A stretch of DNA of 64,000 bases, taken from assembly GCF_000711985.1 (NCBI RefSeq), contig NZ_JONU01000008.1, positions 62,001 through 126,000 of the forward strand, read 5' to 3'. The position numbers and the translations under genes were made by a program. The DNA comes from Rheinheimera texasensis DSM 17496. GTDB taxonomy: Bacteria > Pseudomonadota > Gammaproteobacteria > Enterobacterales > Alteromonadaceae. This document shows positions 17,267 to 25,461 of this stretch, in pieces. Numbering within the stretch: the first letter of the stretch is position 1; each line of letters opens with the position of its first letter. Under the pieces are notes generated by a model, which saw only the letters and a list, made by a program, of their open reading frames with translations, had not been told where the DNA came from and ran no database searches.

Positions 17267-18529
17267 ATGCAAATCCCCGCAGAACGTCAGCCATATTGGC
17301 AAAGTCGTAAATTGTTGCTGCTGGTTGCATGCGTCGCCTTGGCCACCGTCTTGGGTTTGTTGAGCTCAAGCGCGGTGCGGGGTTCCAATGCCCAGAACTC
17401 ACAGAGTAGCCCGGTGACCCGAGGCAATTTAGACCATCAAATCAGCGCCTTTGGCGTTTTAGTGCCACAAAAAGTGCAAAGCCTGATTGCGATGACCGAA
17501 GGCCGGGTGTTGCAGCTGGCGCAAAGACCCGGCGCTATGCTCGAGGCCGGGCAGCCGATTTTGCAGCTGGTGAATCCAAAATTACAGCGTCAGCTGGAAG
17601 AGCAAGAGCTGGCATTACAGGCACAGCAGGCCGAATTTTTACTGTTGCAGCAACAGTTGGAGCAAGAGCAGTTGCAACTGCGGCATGATTTACAGCTGGC
17701 CAAGGCCGAGCAGCAGCTGTTGCAAACTCAACTGGCCGCCAAGCAAGAGCTGTTTCGCCAGCAAATTGTTTCAGCGCTGGATTTTGCCCAAAGCGAGGCG
17801 CTGCTGATGCAGGCCAAACAAAAAGTGCTGCTGGCCGAAGAGAAACTCAAAGGCTTTGCTAAATCCAGCCAAAACCGGCTGGCTGCGGCAGAGCTCAACC
17901 GGCAACGGGCAGAAAAACAACGGGATATCGCCAAGCAAGATGTACTGGCGTTGGCCGTCAGCAGCGAGATCAGCGGTCAGCTGATTGCGCTGGATGAAAG
18001 TTTAAAACCAGGTAGTCAGGTGGTGGCAGGCCAGGCTCTCGGGCAAGTGGCTGAGCCCGGGCAATTATTAGCGGAGCTGAAAATCGGTGCTGTCGATGCG
18101 GCTTTAGTGAAGCCCGGCCAGGCGGTGACGCTGAATATCAAAGGCAAACCCATGCTCGGTGAAGTCAGCTGGGTGTCGCCGAATGTGGTGGACAACTTTT
18201 TACGGGTCGATGTGGCGTTGTTAAGTGATTTGCCTGATACCGCCCGCGCCAATATTGAAGTCAAAGCCGATATCAATGTTGGGACCCAGGAGCAAACGCT
18301 GCTCAGTGACCGCGCTTCTTATATTCAAAAACCACAACAACGCCAGGCGCTGTTTGTCTGGGAGGCTGCCACTGAACAATATCAGCGCCGCGAAGTGCTG
18401 ATCGGCAGCCTGACGCCAAAACAAATGCAGCTATTAGATGGTGTGAAAGCCGGTGAACAAATTTTATTGCAGGTGCCGGCGGCACTGTTAAACAACGATG
18501 TAATTGCACCGGAGGACCTCAATGGCTGA
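17267..18529 (+). CDS. HlyD/MacA-type periplasmic membrane-fusion protein
   Basis: Adaptor subunit of a tripartite ABC exporter. The 420-residue protein has an N-terminal membrane anchor (LLLLVACVALATVLGLL), a biotinyl-lipoyl-like segment (VTRGNLDHQISAFGVLVPQKV), a long Gln/Glu/Leu-rich coiled-coil hairpin (about 110-220), then the second lipoyl half and a beta-barrel region. The ATG at 17267 has AGAGGA ten bases upstream; a GTG ten codons earlier falls in the palindrome. Its stop overlaps the ATPase start by eight bases. The exported substrate cannot be told. Confidence 0.9.
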   Translation: MQIPAERQPYWQSRKLLLLVACVALATVLGLLSSSAVRGSNAQNSQSSPVTRGNLDHQISAFGVLVPQKVQSLIAMTEGRVLQLAQRPGAMLEAGQPILQLVNPKLQRQLEEQELALQAQQAEFLLLQQQLEQEQLQLRHDLQLAKAEQQLLQTQLAAKQELFRQQIVSALDFAQSEALLMQAKQKVLLAEEKLKGFAKSSQNRLAAAELNRQRAEKQRDIAKQDVLALAVSSEISGQLIALDESLKPGSQVVAGQALGQVAEPGQLLAELKIGAVDAALVKPGQAVTLNIKGKPMLGEVSWVSPNVVDNFLRVDVALLSDLPDTARANIEVKADINVGTQEQTLLSDRASYIQKPQQRQALFVWEAATEQYQRREVLIGSLTPKQMQLLDGVKAGEQILLQVPAALLNNDVIAPEDLNG

Positions 18530-19304
18530 AGCTCATAACCCGCAATCCAATCAGGCGGAAACCCTAATCGACATCCGGCAGGCTTCTAAAGTCTTTACTC
18601 AGGGTAAGCTGCAACTGCCGGTATTACAGGCTTTGGATTTTAGTGTGACACGCGGTGAGTTTGTCGCGATCGAAGGCCGCTCCGGCAGTGGCAAATCGAC
18701 TTTATTATCCATTATTGGTTTACTCGATAGCTTTTCAGCCGGCGAGTATTTGCTGCTTGGTCAGTCGGTGCCGGGTTTGTCGGCTTATCAGCATAGTGTG
18801 TTGCGTAACCGGCATATTGGCTGGATTTTTCAGAATTTTAACCTGATTAGCAGCATGACAGTGGCGGAGAATGTCAGTTTACCACTACGTTATTTAGCCG
18901 GCGTCAAAGCAGCCGACTACCGCAGCCGGGCGGCGCAAGTGCTGGCGCACGTGGAGCTTTCAGACAAGCTGGACGCTTATCCGGAGCAGTTATCCGGCGG
19001 TCAGCAACAACGGGTAGCGATAGCGCGGGCACTTATTACTAACCCGAGTTTGTTATTGGCAGATGAACCGACCGGTAATCTGGATTCGCAAAGCGCTGAG
19101 ATTGTGATGAACCTGCTGGCTAAATTGCACCAGGATGGCGCGACAGTGCTGATGGTGACACATGACCCACAGCTGGCAGCCAGGGCGCAGCGCCGTTTGT
19201 ATCTGGCTGATGGCCAGTTTGTCGCAACAGCAACAGTCACAGCAACACAGCCAACTTGTGTTGCGCCAGTAAACTCGTCACTGGCCGAACAGAGGGCAGG
19301 CTGA
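18522..19304 (+). CDS. MacB/LolD-type ABC transporter ATPase
   Basis: ATP-binding subunit of the exporter. The 260-residue protein has Walker A GRSGSGKST, the Q-loop IFQNFNLI, signature LSGGQQQRVAIARAL, Walker B LLADEPTGNLD and switch VTHDP, with the spacing of the LolD/MacB/FtsE group. The ATG at 18522 overlaps the end of the fusion-protein gene and has GGAGG upstream. The stop overlaps the permease start as TGATG, so all three genes are coupled. In classical MacB the ATPase and permease are fused; here they are separate. Confidence 0.93.
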   Translation: MAEAHNPQSNQAETLIDIRQASKVFTQGKLQLPVLQALDFSVTRGEFVAIEGRSGSGKSTLLSIIGLLDSFSAGEYLLLGQSVPGLSAYQHSVLRNRHIGWIFQNFNLISSMTVAENVSLPLRYLAGVKAADYRSRAAQVLAHVELSDKLDAYPEQLSGGQQQRVAIARALITNPSLLLADEPTGNLDSQSAEIVMNLLAKLHQDGATVLMVTHDPQLAARAQRRLYLADGQFVATATVTATQPTCVAPVNSSLAEQRAG

Positions 19305-21715
19305 TGCAGATGCTGTTCACGCTGAAGTTTGGCTGGCGTTTATGGCGTGGCCAGCCCCTGCAATGGAGTTTACTGGCGCTTGGCTTAGGTTGTTTCAGTG
19401 CCTTACTGTTGCTGTTACTGCAACTAGGGCCGCAGCTGCGCACACCGTTGCCAGGCTGGGCGCAGCCGGCAGACTTGGTGGCAACTGTGCACCGCACCGA
19501 CCCGCAAGGTCGTTATAGGCTTGTTAGCAATGCGGAGTTGTACCGGTTAAAGCTCCAACCTGAAGTGACGGCGCTGGCTATCGCGCAATTTGCAGGCAGC
19601 GAGCTGCGGATTGCTGAGCAGAATATCGACCGCACTAAGCTAATGTACTACAGCGAAAACCTGCCAGCAGTGTTGGGGTTGCAAGCGCCTTTTACCCGCA
19701 CTGATGCTGGGCAGGCGCAGCCGGTTTATCTAAGTCACTGGCTCTGGCAGTTATTGGGCAAACCAGATGTGCAGGGCCTTGATGTATTGGTCCGTGAAAA
19801 TGACAAACGTTATGTGATTGCAGCGGTATTACCCCCTGCACTAGACCGCTTTAGTGAGAAACGACCGGGTTTGTGGTTACCCTGGGAGGACCGCTTTTTA
19901 CCTTTAATGGATATTGATAAAGGCCATGACACCAGCAAAGGTCCTGGCCCAAAAGCCTTGGCGATGACTGAAAACCTACCTGACAGCATCGGATTTATTC
20001 AGTATAGAGCGGGGGTGTATTTAACCACTCTGAGAACAAACTATGATGCAACGCCTGTCGAATGGTTAGGTCTGCAAGCTTTTAAAATGATTGAAGATAA
20101 GCATCAGGCCGACATTATTCCGGGTATTGAGCTTTTTCCGGAACAACGCGCTGACTTATTGCAGCAATTCTGGTTACTGTGTTGCCTAACGCTGTTATGT
20201 GGCGCCGTGGTTGCTATTAACCTGGTATTTTGCCTGATCGGTCAGCTGGTACAGCGCCAACATGAAATGGGGATGCGTCAGGTGTTAGGCGCCCGTAGCC
20301 GGCAGTTAAGCCGGCAACTGGCGCTGGAGCAGTTGCCACTTTGGTGCGCCGCTTTGGCCATAGGTGGGATGCTGTATTGGCAGGGGACGACGTTATTATC
20401 CGGTTTACGGGTTTATCAGCAATATTTTGGCAGTGCCGGTGTGCCCTTTGCCTGGGGTTATGCCGCCGTTGCCGTGTTGGGGCTGACTGTGTTTTTACTG
20501 CTGTGCAGCCAGTTGCCACTGCTGTGGCTGTTGCGGCGCGCCCGGATGTTCCGCAATCGTCAGGGCCAGCGCAACTTGTTACAGCAAAGGCTGGCGTGGG
20601 CGCAGCAGGTGCTACAACTCAGTTTTGCCGGTCTGGCACTGGTGCTGGCCTTGTCGCTGCAATTTCAGTTGTTGCAGCAGGAAAAAACTATCAGCCGCTG
20701 GTTGCCATTTGAAGAGCTGAAGCTGCGGTTTAATCCCGGAATTCAACCAGATGCGGCGCTGCAGCGTGGTGAATTTGGGGTTTACCGGTCAGAGCAAATA
20801 GCGTTTTCCGGCACATTTTCCGAGCCATTGGAACGCAAACTCAGCACTACGGTCTCGGGTCAAACACTGGAGTTGTTTGTTGGCAGTTTCGAAGTTAGCA
20901 GCAATTACCTGCAATTCTTAGGCGCCGACGTTTTAGCCGGCACGGCGGCAACAGATACAGACGGCATTGTGATTAATCAGGCATTAGCGGATCGTTTGCT
21001 GGAACCTGGCCAGACCTATACCGATTTACCCGGCAGTACACTGAGCTACATGGCCCCCTTCGAAGTACGGGTACAAATTCGCGGAGTGGTGAAAAACCTG
21101 CCGCATCACGGTGTGGCAGCGGCACCAATGCCGATGATCTATACCCAACTGAAACCAAACGGCTGGGGGCCGCATAAATATCTGACTCTCACCACAAACC
21201 CGAAGCTGGTAGATGACGTGACCACAGCACTGGAAGACTGGGCCGACCGGCAAGGCCAGGATTTAGACATCAGCTACCAAGGCACTTTGGCTACCCAGCT
21301 GGAGCAAATGAATGAACCTTATTGGATTTTTGCCCGCATCTCGTTGCTGTTAGCCGGCGTGATTAGCTTGCTTGCCGCGTTAAGTTTGTACTATCAGTTG
21401 AAAACTCAGCTGCTGTTAGAGCAAAGTGTGCTGGCAACCAAGCTTGCCGTCGGTGCCACAGTGCCGGGTTTAATCAGCCGCTTATGTGGCCATCAGCTCG
21501 GGTTATTACTGTTCAGCCTGCCGGTCTGTGCGCTGTTGGCGGCAGGGCTTTCGCCCTGGCTGAGCGGCAAATTGGGCGCACCGGTGTTTCAGTACAGTGC
21601 TGTGTTACCGGCTCTGGCACTGCTGCTGGGTCTGGTGCTGCTGGCAACAGTGTTGCCTGCGCTGCGGCTGTTGCAAAAACCAATCGCTTTATTGCTGCAG
21701 GGCCGGGCCACCTGA
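19304..21715 (+). CDS. FtsX/MacB-type ABC permease with two FtsX units
   Basis: Membrane subunit of the exporter. The 803-residue protein has two repeats of helix-periplasmic domain-three helices. The first FtsX-like core (about residues 290-420) carries the characteristic RQHEMGMRQVLGARSRQLSRQ. The second (about 680-800) carries a weaker version (TKLAVGATVPGLISR). An 8-TM duplicated architecture like this is common in MacB-like exporters lacking a fused ATPase. The first half holds a large periplasmic domain (about 45-280). The last 27 bases overlap the end of ilvY on the opposite strand. Confidence 0.88.
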   Translation: MQMLFTLKFGWRLWRGQPLQWSLLALGLGCFSALLLLLLQLGPQLRTPLPGWAQPADLVATVHRTDPQGRYRLVSNAELYRLKLQPEVTALAIAQFAGSELRIAEQNIDRTKLMYYSENLPAVLGLQAPFTRTDAGQAQPVYLSHWLWQLLGKPDVQGLDVLVRENDKRYVIAAVLPPALDRFSEKRPGLWLPWEDRFLPLMDIDKGHDTSKGPGPKALAMTENLPDSIGFIQYRAGVYLTTLRTNYDATPVEWLGLQAFKMIEDKHQADIIPGIELFPEQRADLLQQFWLLCCLTLLCGAVVAINLVFCLIGQLVQRQHEMGMRQVLGARSRQLSRQLALEQLPLWCAALAIGGMLYWQGTTLLSGLRVYQQYFGSAGVPFAWGYAAVAVLGLTVFLLLCSQLPLLWLLRRARMFRNRQGQRNLLQQRLAWAQQVLQLSFAGLALVLALSLQFQLLQQEKTISRWLPFEELKLRFNPGIQPDAALQRGEFGVYRSEQIAFSGTFSEPLERKLSTTVSGQTLELFVGSFEVSSNYLQFLGADVLAGTAATDTDGIVINQALADRLLEPGQTYTDLPGSTLSYMAPFEVRVQIRGVVKNLPHHGVAAAPMPMIYTQLKPNGWGPHKYLTLTTNPKLVDDVTTALEDWADRQGQDLDISYQGTLATQLEQMNEPYWIFARISLLLAGVISLLAALSLYYQLKTQLLLEQSVLATKLAVGATVPGLISRLCGHQLGLLLFSLPVCALLAAGLSPWLSGKLGAPVFQYSAVLPALALLLGLVLLATVLPALRLLQKPIALLLQGRAT

Positions 21716-22585
21716 GGCGACTTGCCAGAAGGCGCGCATCAGCGGTTCGTGCAGGCGTTTGGATTGCATACAGATGCCCAAATCAAAAGGGCTGAACTGA
21801 TAATCCAGCGCCAGCACGCGCACCCGGTCGCGCACCGGGCTGTGCTGCACCACAGGATCGGGCGCAATGGCTACGCCAGTACCCAGCGCCACCATACTGA
21901 CCATGGCTTCATGGCCTTCTACTTTGGCAACAATATTCGGCGTGATGCCCTGATGTTTTAACCAGGCATCAAGGCGGCTGCGCGCCGGGCCATGTTCCGG
22001 CACGATCAGCGGGATTTTATCCCAGTCGATTACCGTTTCATTGAGTAAACCATTGACTTTACAGGGGATCACCGGCGCTATCAGCTGCAGCGGTAATTTG
22101 GCGATACTGGCAAAAGCGATATTCAGCGGTAAATTCGGCGGATAGACCGCAAGCGCAATATCGGCTTCGTCGTTTTTCACTTTCTCCAGCGCCAGCGCGG
22201 CGTCACCGGTAGTCAGGCTGATTTCAGCTTTCGGGCACAGCAGGCGGAATTTATCCAGAATGGCTGGTAAATGGCTGTAACTGGCGGTGACAGTACAAAA
22301 CAGCCGGATCTCGCCTTGCAGCGCGTCTGAGGTTAATGACAAATCAACCTGCAGCTGATGCCAGTCAGCCAGGTACTGCTTCACAAACTGCTGAAAACGC
22401 ACGCCAGCCGGTGTCAGTCGGACCGACCTTTTGTCGCGGCTAAACAGCTGCACGCCTAAATCATCTTCCAGCCGCTGAATAATGCGCGTCAGCGTCGACG
22501 GTGAAACATATAACTGTTCACTGGTTTTACTGAAATTCAGGCTGCTGGCCAGATGCAGATAAAGCTGGGCGCTGCGGATATCCAT
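21689..22585 (-). CDS. ilvY: IlvY, LysR-type activator of ilvC
   Basis: IlvY activates ilvC when its inducers acetolactate or acetohydroxybutyrate accumulate. The 298-residue protein has the LysR helix-turn-helix (FSKTSEQLYVSPSTLTRIIQRLEDDLGVQLFSR, about residues 18-50, read in two parts) and a periplasmic-binding-protein-like effector domain. Length matches E. coli IlvY (297) and it diverges from ilvC, the family's standard arrangement. Its 3' end overlaps the ABC permease gene by 27 bases on the opposite strand. Confidence 0.94.
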   Translation of the reverse strand: MDIRSAQLYLHLASSLNFSKTSEQLYVSPSTLTRIIQRLEDDLGVQLFSRDKRSVRLTPAGVRFQQFVKQYLADWHQLQVDLSLTSDALQGEIRLFCTVTASYSHLPAILDKFRLLCPKAEISLTTGDAALALEKVKNDEADIALAVYPPNLPLNIAFASIAKLPLQLIAPVIPCKVNGLLNETVIDWDKIPLIVPEHGPARSRLDAWLKHQGITPNIVAKVEGHEAMVSMVALGTGVAIAPDPVVQHSPVRDRVRVLALDYQFSPFDLGICMQSKRLHEPLMRAFWQVASGGPALQQ

Positions 22586-22624
22586 CAGATTCCTTTGCTA
22601 CAACCTGTCGATTGCAGATTCTTA

Positions 22625-22672
22625 ATTGCAAAAAGTGAAATACTGTTTTGAGAATATATCACTTCACGCAAT
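22625..22672. promoter_or_regulatory. Probable IlvY operator in the ilvY-ilvC gap
   Basis: The 17-base arm at 22625-22641 (ATTGCAAAAAGTGAAAT) and the one at 22656-22672 (ATATCACTTCACGCAAT) are inverted repeats with four mismatches, 14 bases apart. Placement between ilvY and ilvC suits a LysR-type binding site covering a divergent promoter. Confidence 0.6.
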
Positions 22673-22790
22673 GAAACCAGTGGCCTATGCTGGCTTTATC
22701 AAAACAGCGCACAGAGCGTTGTTCTGCCAAAGCTCCGCCAGTGCTTGTTGCACTACCGGACCGGCAAATCAGAATTATCAGGATCGACAG

Positions 22791-24272
22791 ATGGCTAATT
22801 ATTTCAACACACTGAACTTACGCCAGCAGTTAAAGCAGCTGGGCAAATGCCGTTTTATGCAAAAAGAAGAGTTTGCTGACGGTTGTAACTTTATCAAAGG
22901 TTGGAAAGTAGTCATCGTTGGCTGTGGCGCTCAGGGTTTAAACCAGGGCCTGAACATGCGCGATTCTGGCGTGAACATTTCTTATGCACTGCGCGCTGAC
23001 GCTATTGCCCAGAAACGTAAATCTTTCCTGCAGGCCAGCGAAAATGGCTTCACCGTAGGGACTTACGAAGAATTAATTCCAACGGCCGATCTGGTCCTGA
23101 ACCTGACGCCGGACAAACAGCATACTTCAGTGGTTAAAGCGGTAATGCCGTTGATGAAACAAGGCGCGACGCTGGCTTATTCGCACGGTTTTAATATCGT
23201 CGAAGAAGGCACGCAAATCCGCAAAGACATCACCGTCATCATGGTGGCGCCGAAGTGCCCGGGTACTGAAGTGCGTGAAGAATACAAACGTGGTTTTGGT
23301 GTACCGACGCTGATTGCGGTGCATCCGGAAAACGACCCGAACGGCAACGGCCTGGCCATCGCCAAAGCTTATGCCTCTGCGACCGGCGGCGACCGTGCCG
23401 GCGTGCTGGAATCCAGCTTCGTCGCTGAAGTGAAATCAGATTTGATGGGTGAGCAGACCATTCTGTGCGGCATGTTACAGACCGGTGCGATCCTGGCCTA
23501 TGACAAGCTGGTTGCTGATGGTTATGAAGCCGGTTTTGCGGCCAAGTTAATTCAGTTTGGCTGGGAAACCATCACCGAAGCGCTGAAGCACGGTGGCATC
23601 ACCAATATGATGGACCGCCTGTCGAACCCGGCGAAAATCAAAGCCTTTGATTTGGCTGAACAATTAAAAGGTATTCTGCAGCCACTGTTTGCCAAGCACA
23701 TGGATGACATCATCTCCGGTAAGTTCTCTGAGACCATGATGGCGGACTGGGCGAACGACGACAAACAACTGCTCGGCTGGCGCGAAGAAACCCGTCAAAG
23801 CGGTTTTGAAAACGCACCGGTATCGAGTGAGCAGATTGCAGAACAGGATTATTTCGACCGCGCGATTTTGTTAGTGGCGATGGTGAAAGCGGGTGTTGAG
23901 CTGGCGTTTGATACCATGGTTGAAGCCGGTATTGTCGAAGAATCAGCGTATTACGAGTCGCTGCATGAAACGCCACTGATTGCGAACACTATTGCCCGTA
24001 AACGTCTGTATGAGATGAACGTGGTGATCAGCGACACGGCAGAATACGGTAACTATCTGTTTGCTAACGCCGCAGTCCCAATGCTGCGCGACCTGGTGAA
24101 CAACATCAGCCCGGAATTATTGGGCAAAGGTTTAGCCTCAGCCAGCAACGGTGTTGATAACGTGCGGTTGATTGAAGTAAACGAAGCCATCCGTAATCAT
24201 CCGGTGGAAATCGTTGGCAAGAAATTACGGGGTTATATGACCGCGATGAAGCGGATTGTGATTAGTGCTTAA
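22791..24272 (+). CDS. ilvC: IlvC, ketol-acid reductoisomerase (class II)
   Basis: IlvC carries out the isomerisation and NADPH reduction of acetolactate or acetohydroxybutyrate, the second common step of valine and isoleucine synthesis. The 493-residue length marks the class II (long, plant/enterobacterial) form with a duplicated knotted domain. The Rossmann motif [11 protein letters not shown] and metal-binding acidic residues (for example in [14 protein letters not shown]) are present. The ATG at 22791 (AGGA upstream) gives [14 protein letters not shown], the family start; the frame extends 55 codons upstream into the regulatory region. Confidence 0.97.
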   Translation: MANYFNTLNLRQQLKQLGKCRFMQKEEFADGCNFIKGWKVVIVGCGAQGLNQGLNMRDSGVNISYALRADAIAQKRKSFLQASENGFTVGTYEELIPTADLVLNLTPDKQHTSVVKAVMPLMKQGATLAYSHGFNIVEEGTQIRKDITVIMVAPKCPGTEVREEYKRGFGVPTLIAVHPENDPNGNGLAIAKAYASATGGDRAGVLESSFVAEVKSDLMGEQTILCGMLQTGAILAYDKLVADGYEAGFAAKLIQFGWETITEALKHGGITNMMDRLSNPAKIKAFDLAEQLKGILQPLFAKHMDDIISGKFSETMMADWANDDKQLLGWREETRQSGFENAPVSSEQIAEQDYFDRAILLVAMVKAGVELAFDTMVEAGIVEESAYYESLHETPLIANTIARKRLYEMNVVISDTAEYGNYLFANAAVPMLRDLVNNISPELLGKGLASASNGVDNVRLIEVNEAIRNHPVEIVGKKLRGYMTAMKRIVISA

Positions 24273-24337
24273 TTGGCGAGCGCTTCAATAGCGCTGCCAG
24301 CCCCACACTGAGTTTTTTACGTGGACCTTGGTTGTTT

Positions 24338-24361
24338 GCCCGGCTTTGCCGGGCTTTTTTT
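24338..24361 (+). terminator. Intrinsic terminator after ilvC
   Basis: GCCCGGC (24338-24344) and GCCGGGC (24348-24354) form a 7-bp stem with a TTT loop, followed by seven T. Confidence 0.92.
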
Positions 24362-24602
24362 ATGTGCAGGAAGTACGGTACAGCGAAGCAGGGATTTCGA
24401 AACGCCAACAGTTTGGCGTTTCGCCTGATGAGCACCATTCGCTCTGCGAATGGAAAATGCAGGTACGTGGTACCCAGTACGTGGTACCCAGTACGTGGTA
24501 CCCAGAGCTTTTCGGCGATGCGCACCATCCATGGCGCTTACCCTACCCACAGCTTTTCGTGATGGTGTATCTTCAATCACAAATGGCTCGCAAAGGAATC
24601 TT
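24362..24602. repeat. Hairpins and three tandem 14-bp repeats between ilvC and mgsA
   Basis: After the ilvC terminator the 240-bp gap holds a perfect 11-bp hairpin (CGAAACGCCAA / TTGGCGTTTCG, 24398-24423, loop CAGT), an 8-bp hairpin (CCATTCGC / GCGAATGG, 24435-24453), and then three exact tandem copies of GTACGTGGTACCCA (24463-24476, 24477-24490, 24491-24504). Each repeat contains the imperfect inverted element GGTAC-GTG-GTACC across unit borders. No protein is called here; the function is unknown. Confidence 0.8.
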
Positions 24603-25040
24603 ATGAAATCTATCGCCCTGATTGCCCACGACGGTAAAAAAGCTGAATTGTTAGATTGGGTTGCAACCCATGCGGCTTTTTTCCAGAACAAAACCTTGTA
24701 CGCCACCGGTACCACCGGGCGTCTCATCAGCGACAAATTACAGCTGCCGGTGCATTGTTTTGCCAGCGGGCCACTTGGCGGCGACCAGCAAATCGGAGCT
24801 TTGATTGCAGAGCAAAAAATCGACTGGCTGGTATTTTTCTGGGACCCACTCAGTTCCCAGCCGCATGACCCGGACGTCAAAGCGCTCATTCGCCTTGCCG
24901 TGGTGTGGAATATCCCGGTGGCCTGTAACAAAGCCACCGCCGATTTTATTGTGCATTCGAGTTTATTTCAGACCGATTATCAGCGCGCGGTGCCGGATTT
25001 CAGTGCCCATCAGCGTCGGTTTGAGCCGGGGAAATCTTAG
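24603..25040 (+). CDS. mgsA: MgsA, methylglyoxal synthase
   Basis: MgsA converts dihydroxyacetone phosphate to methylglyoxal and phosphate, a bypass that relieves sugar-phosphate build-up. The 145-residue protein (E. coli 152) has the phosphate-binding and catalytic segments [31 protein letters not shown] and the FFWDPL motif with the catalytic Asp. The ATG at 24603 has AAGGA six bases upstream. The gene converges on cueR with three bases between stops and no separate terminator. Confidence 0.95.
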   Translation: MKSIALIAHDGKKAELLDWVATHAAFFQNKTLYATGTTGRLISDKLQLPVHCFASGPLGGDQQIGALIAEQKIDWLVFFWDPLSSQPHDPDVKALIRLAVVWNIPVACNKATADFIVHSSLFQTDYQRAVPDFSAHQRRFEPGKS

Positions 25041-25043
25041 GCT

Positions 25044-25448
25044 TTACGTTGGTTTTGCCAACTGATTCAGGATATTGCAGTGTGGGCTGCCGTCGCCTTT
25101 GCAGCTGTCTGCCAGCGCAGTCAGCACTTGCTGCATATGTTGCAGTTCCGCAATTTTGGCGGCGATTTCAGCAAGATGCTGTTGGGCCAGTTGTTTTACG
25201 GCCCGGCTTTCGCGCTCGGGGTTTTGCCACAGCTCCAGCAGGGCATGAATATCTGCTAGCGAAAAACCAAGATGACGCGCCTGGCGGATAAAGCGTAACT
25301 GATTGATTTGTTCACTGTTATACAAACGATAACCCGCGTCAGTCCGCGCAGATTTTCGCAGCAACCCAGACTGTTCATAGTGGCGGATCATTTTGGCGCT
25401 CAAGCCGCTCGCTTTCGCCGCATCGCCGATAGTTAATAAAGTGGCCAT
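25044..25448 (-). CDS. cueR: CueR, copper-responsive MerR-type regulator
   Basis: CueR senses cytoplasmic Cu(I) and activates copA by distorting a promoter with an over-long spacer. The 134-residue protein has the MerR winged-helix domain at the N-terminus (TIGDAAKASGLSAKMIRHYEQSGLL), a dimerisation helix, and the metal loop with Cys116 and Cys124 separated by seven residues, as in E. coli CueR (Cys112, Cys120). The ATG at 25448 is 13 bases after the copA stop, so the regulator is the second gene of its own target operon. Confidence 0.93.
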   Translation of the reverse strand: MATLLTIGDAAKASGLSAKMIRHYEQSGLLRKSARTDAGYRLYNSEQINQLRFIRQARHLGFSLADIHALLELWQNPERESRAVKQLAQQHLAEIAAKIAELQHMQQVLTALADSCKGDGSPHCNILNQLAKPT

Positions 25449-25461
25449 GGTTTTTTCCTTT

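Noticed and set aside
24463-24504. Tandem repeats as a CRISPR remnant
   Set aside because: The 14-bp units are directly contiguous without spacers, and no cas gene is present in the window.
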